Shown here: piece by piece, positions 41,606 through 43,530 of the stretch | Position numbering within the stretch: the first letter of the stretch is position 1 | Layout: the number at the start of each line of letters is the position of its first letter | Source of the DNA: Actinomycetota bacterium | GTDB lineage: Bacteria > Actinomycetota > Coriobacteriia > Anaerosomatales > PHET01 | Direction of reading: 5' to 3' | Length of the DNA stretch: 43,530 nucleotides | Assembly: GCA_029265315.1 (NCBI GenBank) | Contig: JAJUJM010000006.1 | Coordinates: 1-43,530 of the forward strand | The notes under the pieces: model-generated | What the model saw: the letters and a program-made list of their open reading frames with translations, nothing else | Database searches by the model: none | What the model was told of the DNA's origin: nothing | Program-made: the position numbers and the translations under genes

Positions 41606-43072
41606 TCACTCGCCGCGCAACACCTCATAGATCCGCACCATCGCGAGCGTGTCGAGCGCGCAGTACTCCCTGAGGGCCGCGAAGGTCCTGTCGGCCTCGT
41701 CGGGCGTGCACGATCTGGTCACGGTCTGCAGGTAGCGAAGCGAAGCGGCCCCGCCTTCCGCGATCTCAAGTCCTTCGTACGACAGCTCCGGCACCAAGGC
41801 CGGCAGCACCGCCTTTATGCTCGAGCTGCCAAGGCAGTCCGGGTGGCGGACGTAGGCCCTGACTGTCGCCAGCAGGTCGAAGAGCCGTGACAGAACCCTT
41901 TCGATCCGTGCGGCGTAGCGGGGAAGCGCTTGCGCGAGCTCCTTCAAGCGGGTGCTCTCGAACGCCGAGTACACCACGATCGTGCCTGAGTCGCCCAGTG
42001 CTTCGAGGAGCGACGTCACGAAGTGCTCGCGCGGGTCGCTGGCCAGTTCGTGCAGGAACTCGCGGTGCTCGAGGGCTCCGTCGGTATGCAGGATGTGGTC
42101 GGACCACTGGAACGGTACCTGTTGCCACGGTCGTGTGCCGGCATACAGCGGCAGGGCCGACATGACGGTTTCGAAGTCGAGGAAGTGCAGCGGGTATTCG
42201 AGTGCCCGCAACACCTCTGCGGCGCCAGGGTCGATTCGTGCTTCTCCCGAGCGGACAAGCTCGCACAGTTCGCGCTGGGCCGCACTGAGGCCCGGGTGGT
42301 CGAGAGGGACGTCCTCAATCGCGAGGTGGTTGGCCTCGAGCAATGAGGCGAGCAGGTCATCCGTCAGGCGGGGCAGCGCCGTCACGGGAAGTTCGGGCAG
42401 GAAAGCGTGGCAGTGGCCTTTGAACGCACAGGTGTACGGGGAATCGCAGTGCTTTCCGATGCGGACGTCCGGCTCGGGGCCTTCCAGTAGCTCGAGCTGG
42501 TATTCCACGAGGTCCGCGACTTGGGGCATGAACTCGCGCGCCGCTTCGGTGACCTCCTCTGCCGCGAACAGGGCGTCCACGTCGTAGCGCTCGCCGTCGT
42601 AGACGTACGTGTTATCGAGGTGCATCAGGTGCGCACGGCGTACGGGCACTCCGGCACCTTCGAGCACCCAGGTCTGGACTGCGACATCCGTGATGTGCTC
42701 GGGTTTGACGCTCGTCGACGACTTGACCTCGTACAGGTCCCATCTACCGTCAGGTGTGCGGACGAGCACGTCGGGACGGACGAACACGCCGCCGTGCGTG
42801 AACGCGGCCTCGAAGAGCGCCGGCGGAGGGTCCGCGAGCAGTCGCTCGGTGGTCTTGAGCGCTTCGCCGGATCGGGTGTGGTCCTCTTCTACGAGCACTC
42901 CACCGGGAAACGCCGTCCTGGCCAGTTCGCCCACCGCGTTGCCGGTGTCGAAGATGTGTTGCCGCTGTTCGTCGGTCTCGTCAGCGAGCTCAGGAGCATG
43001 GCACTTGAGCCATAGCGCCTTGGGACACTGCAGACCCGTCTGGAACCGGGACTTGGACAAGCGGTGGGCCAT
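41606..43072 (-). CDS. DUF2779 protein: Cas4-like nuclease fused to DEDD-type exonuclease domain
   Basis: 488 residues. The N-terminal half is a PD-(D/E)xK nuclease: Asp101 in FVRPDVLV and Glu115-x-Lys117 in LYEVKSS. Cys16, Cys209, Cys215 and Cys221 are placed like the iron-sulfur Cys set of Cas4/AddB nucleases. The C-terminal half starts at LHFLDFETV (Asp299, Glu301), with later acidic residues in VVYSAFESTR and CALDTLAMVRIYE, an RNase H-like/DEDD exonuclease pattern. It is probably a DNA-processing or defence-related enzyme; its true role is unknown. ATG at 43072 follows GCGAGGAGG. No CRISPR array or cas1/cas2 is present. Confidence 0.85.
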   Translation of the reverse strand: MAHRLSKSRFQTGLQCPKALWLKCHAPELADETDEQRQHIFDTGNAVGELARTAFPGGVLVEEDHTRSGEALKTTERLLADPPPALFEAAFTHGGVFVRPDVLVRTPDGRWDLYEVKSSTSVKPEHITDVAVQTWVLEGAGVPVRRAHLMHLDNTYVYDGERYDVDALFAAEEVTEAAREFMPQVADLVEYQLELLEGPEPDVRIGKHCDSPYTCAFKGHCHAFLPELPVTALPRLTDDLLASLLEANHLAIEDVPLDHPGLSAAQRELCELVRSGEARIDPGAAEVLRALEYPLHFLDFETVMSALPLYAGTRPWQQVPFQWSDHILHTDGALEHREFLHELASDPREHFVTSLLEALGDSGTIVVYSAFESTRLKELAQALPRYAARIERVLSRLFDLLATVRAYVRHPDCLGSSSIKAVLPALVPELSYEGLEIAEGGAASLRYLQTVTRSCTPDEADRTFAALREYCALDTLAMVRIYEVLRGE

Positions 43073-43134
43073 GTCATCGACCTCCTCGCCATGATTCTTA
43101 CGCATCGGTCTGACATGGCCACACGGTGCCGTGT

Positions 43135-43530
43135 CTACTTCACGCTGAAGCGCCGTCCTCCTGAGATCGTGGCGGCGTGTGTCGCATCAGCGTGTTTCGT
43201 GCGCACCATCCACGTCCCGGCCGTCGGAGCCACCAGCGAGACGGTGTAGCGCGCGGTGTTCTCGTCGACGGTGGTCATCTTGGGCGTATAGGTCCGGTAC
43301 AGCTTGGGGCGACCGCTCACGTAGCGGTACAGCTCGACCTTGGTCCCCCCCGTGTGCGGAGGGCTCAAGAACCCCGTCACGGTGAACGCCTTGCCGCGAC
43401 GGATCGTGCGCGGCACCGTGGGTGTCGACAGAAGCGCTTGCACCTTGACCGGCACCGGGGCCGAACGCCGGGCCGCGAACTGCGGGTTCCCGGAGAAGCG
43501 CAGCTGGACCTGGCCGTTCTCGCGCAGTCC
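43135..43530 (-). CDS. C-terminal part of a secreted surface protein (cut by window edge)
   Basis: The frame is open to the right edge. About 130 residues are visible, ending FSVK. They form Ig-like beta repeats: TPTVPRTIRRGKAFTVTGFLSPPHTGGTKVEL-type segments with a YTVSLVAPTAGTWMVR strand, common at the ends of actinobacterial secreted enzymes and adhesins. No sorting signal follows. The rest of the protein lies beyond the window, so its activity is unknown. Confidence 0.7.
   Translation of the reverse strand, partial: GLRENGQVQLRFSGNPQFAARRSAPVPVKVQALLSTPTVPRTIRRGKAFTVTGFLSPPHTGGTKVELYRYVSGRPKLYRTYTPKMTTVDENTARYTVSLVAPTAGTWMVRTKHADATHAATISGGRRFSVK

Noticed and set aside
41606-43072. CRISPR-associated Cas4
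   Set aside because: There is no array, cas1 or cas2, and the protein is twice the length of Cas4 with a second nuclease-like domain.

Overview
The window looks like a chromosome segment of a high-GC Gram-positive bacterium. Together, a complete V/A-type ATPase operon, secreted multiheme c-type cytochromes, a high-GC-type sortase, an F420-reductase-like protein and a CCA-encoding initiator tRNA point to an anaerobic Actinomycetota lineage near Coriobacteriia (the OPB41/Anaerosomatales type). That placement is inference from gene content; no rRNA is present to confirm it.

Layout. 1-1603: the start of an ACT-domain gene running off the left edge, a DUF951 protein and a membrane-anchored degenerate M23-like protein. 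1627-10918: a tightly packed nine-subunit V-type ATPase operon in the order H(G)-I-K-E-C-F-A-B-[61-aa membrane protein]-D, preceded by a duplicated 15-bp element next to a TATACT box. The K subunit carries the sodium-ligand residues known from Enterococcus NtpK. 10967-16859: a tiny lipoprotein, a candidate structured RNA, a stand-alone CheB methylesterase, a TldE/TldD pair and an EAL-CBS-degenerate GGDEF protein.

16944-25818 is a cell-envelope block: an NlpC/P60 hydrolase with a coiled coil; a surface protein (SdrD-B and DUF11 domains) ending in a MARTG sorting-like signal and fused in the same chain to a class E/D-like sortase, with the reading frame broken twice; and a 1309-residue secreted multi-domain protein. 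25901-25977 is initiator tRNA-Met. 26115-29967 is an arsenic region with two modules: ArsR-Acr3-metallophosphoesterase on the plus strand, and ArsR-thioredoxin-ArsP-like permease on the minus strand, the latter preceded by a clear operator palindrome.

30082-32692 is a compact restriction-modification cassette (Vsr, C5 methyltransferase, divergent BglII/BstYI-like endonuclease), followed by degraded DNA with a direct repeat. 33087-35756 encodes two secreted multiheme cytochromes, one with 22 CXXCH motifs and one NapC/NirT-anchored with 16 CXXCH plus one CXXXCH. They share a C-terminal module and lie downstream of a 9-bp inverted repeat. Together they look like a quinol-to-cell-surface electron conduit. 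36057-43530 holds a phosphotransferase related to PEP synthase/rifampicin phosphotransferase coupled to a flavin split-barrel protein, a receiver domain lacking its phosphoacceptor Asp, a two-ACT protein, an F420-oxidoreductase-like protein, a membrane-anchored FN3-like protein, a DUF2779 Cas4-like nuclease and the C-terminal end of a secreted protein running off the right edge.

The most unusual items are the substrate-sortase fusion, the cytochrome pair with its palindrome, the small membrane protein inside the ATPase operon and the possible structured RNA at 11220-11336. Everything was read by eye; all family names rest on motif recognition and not on database searches.
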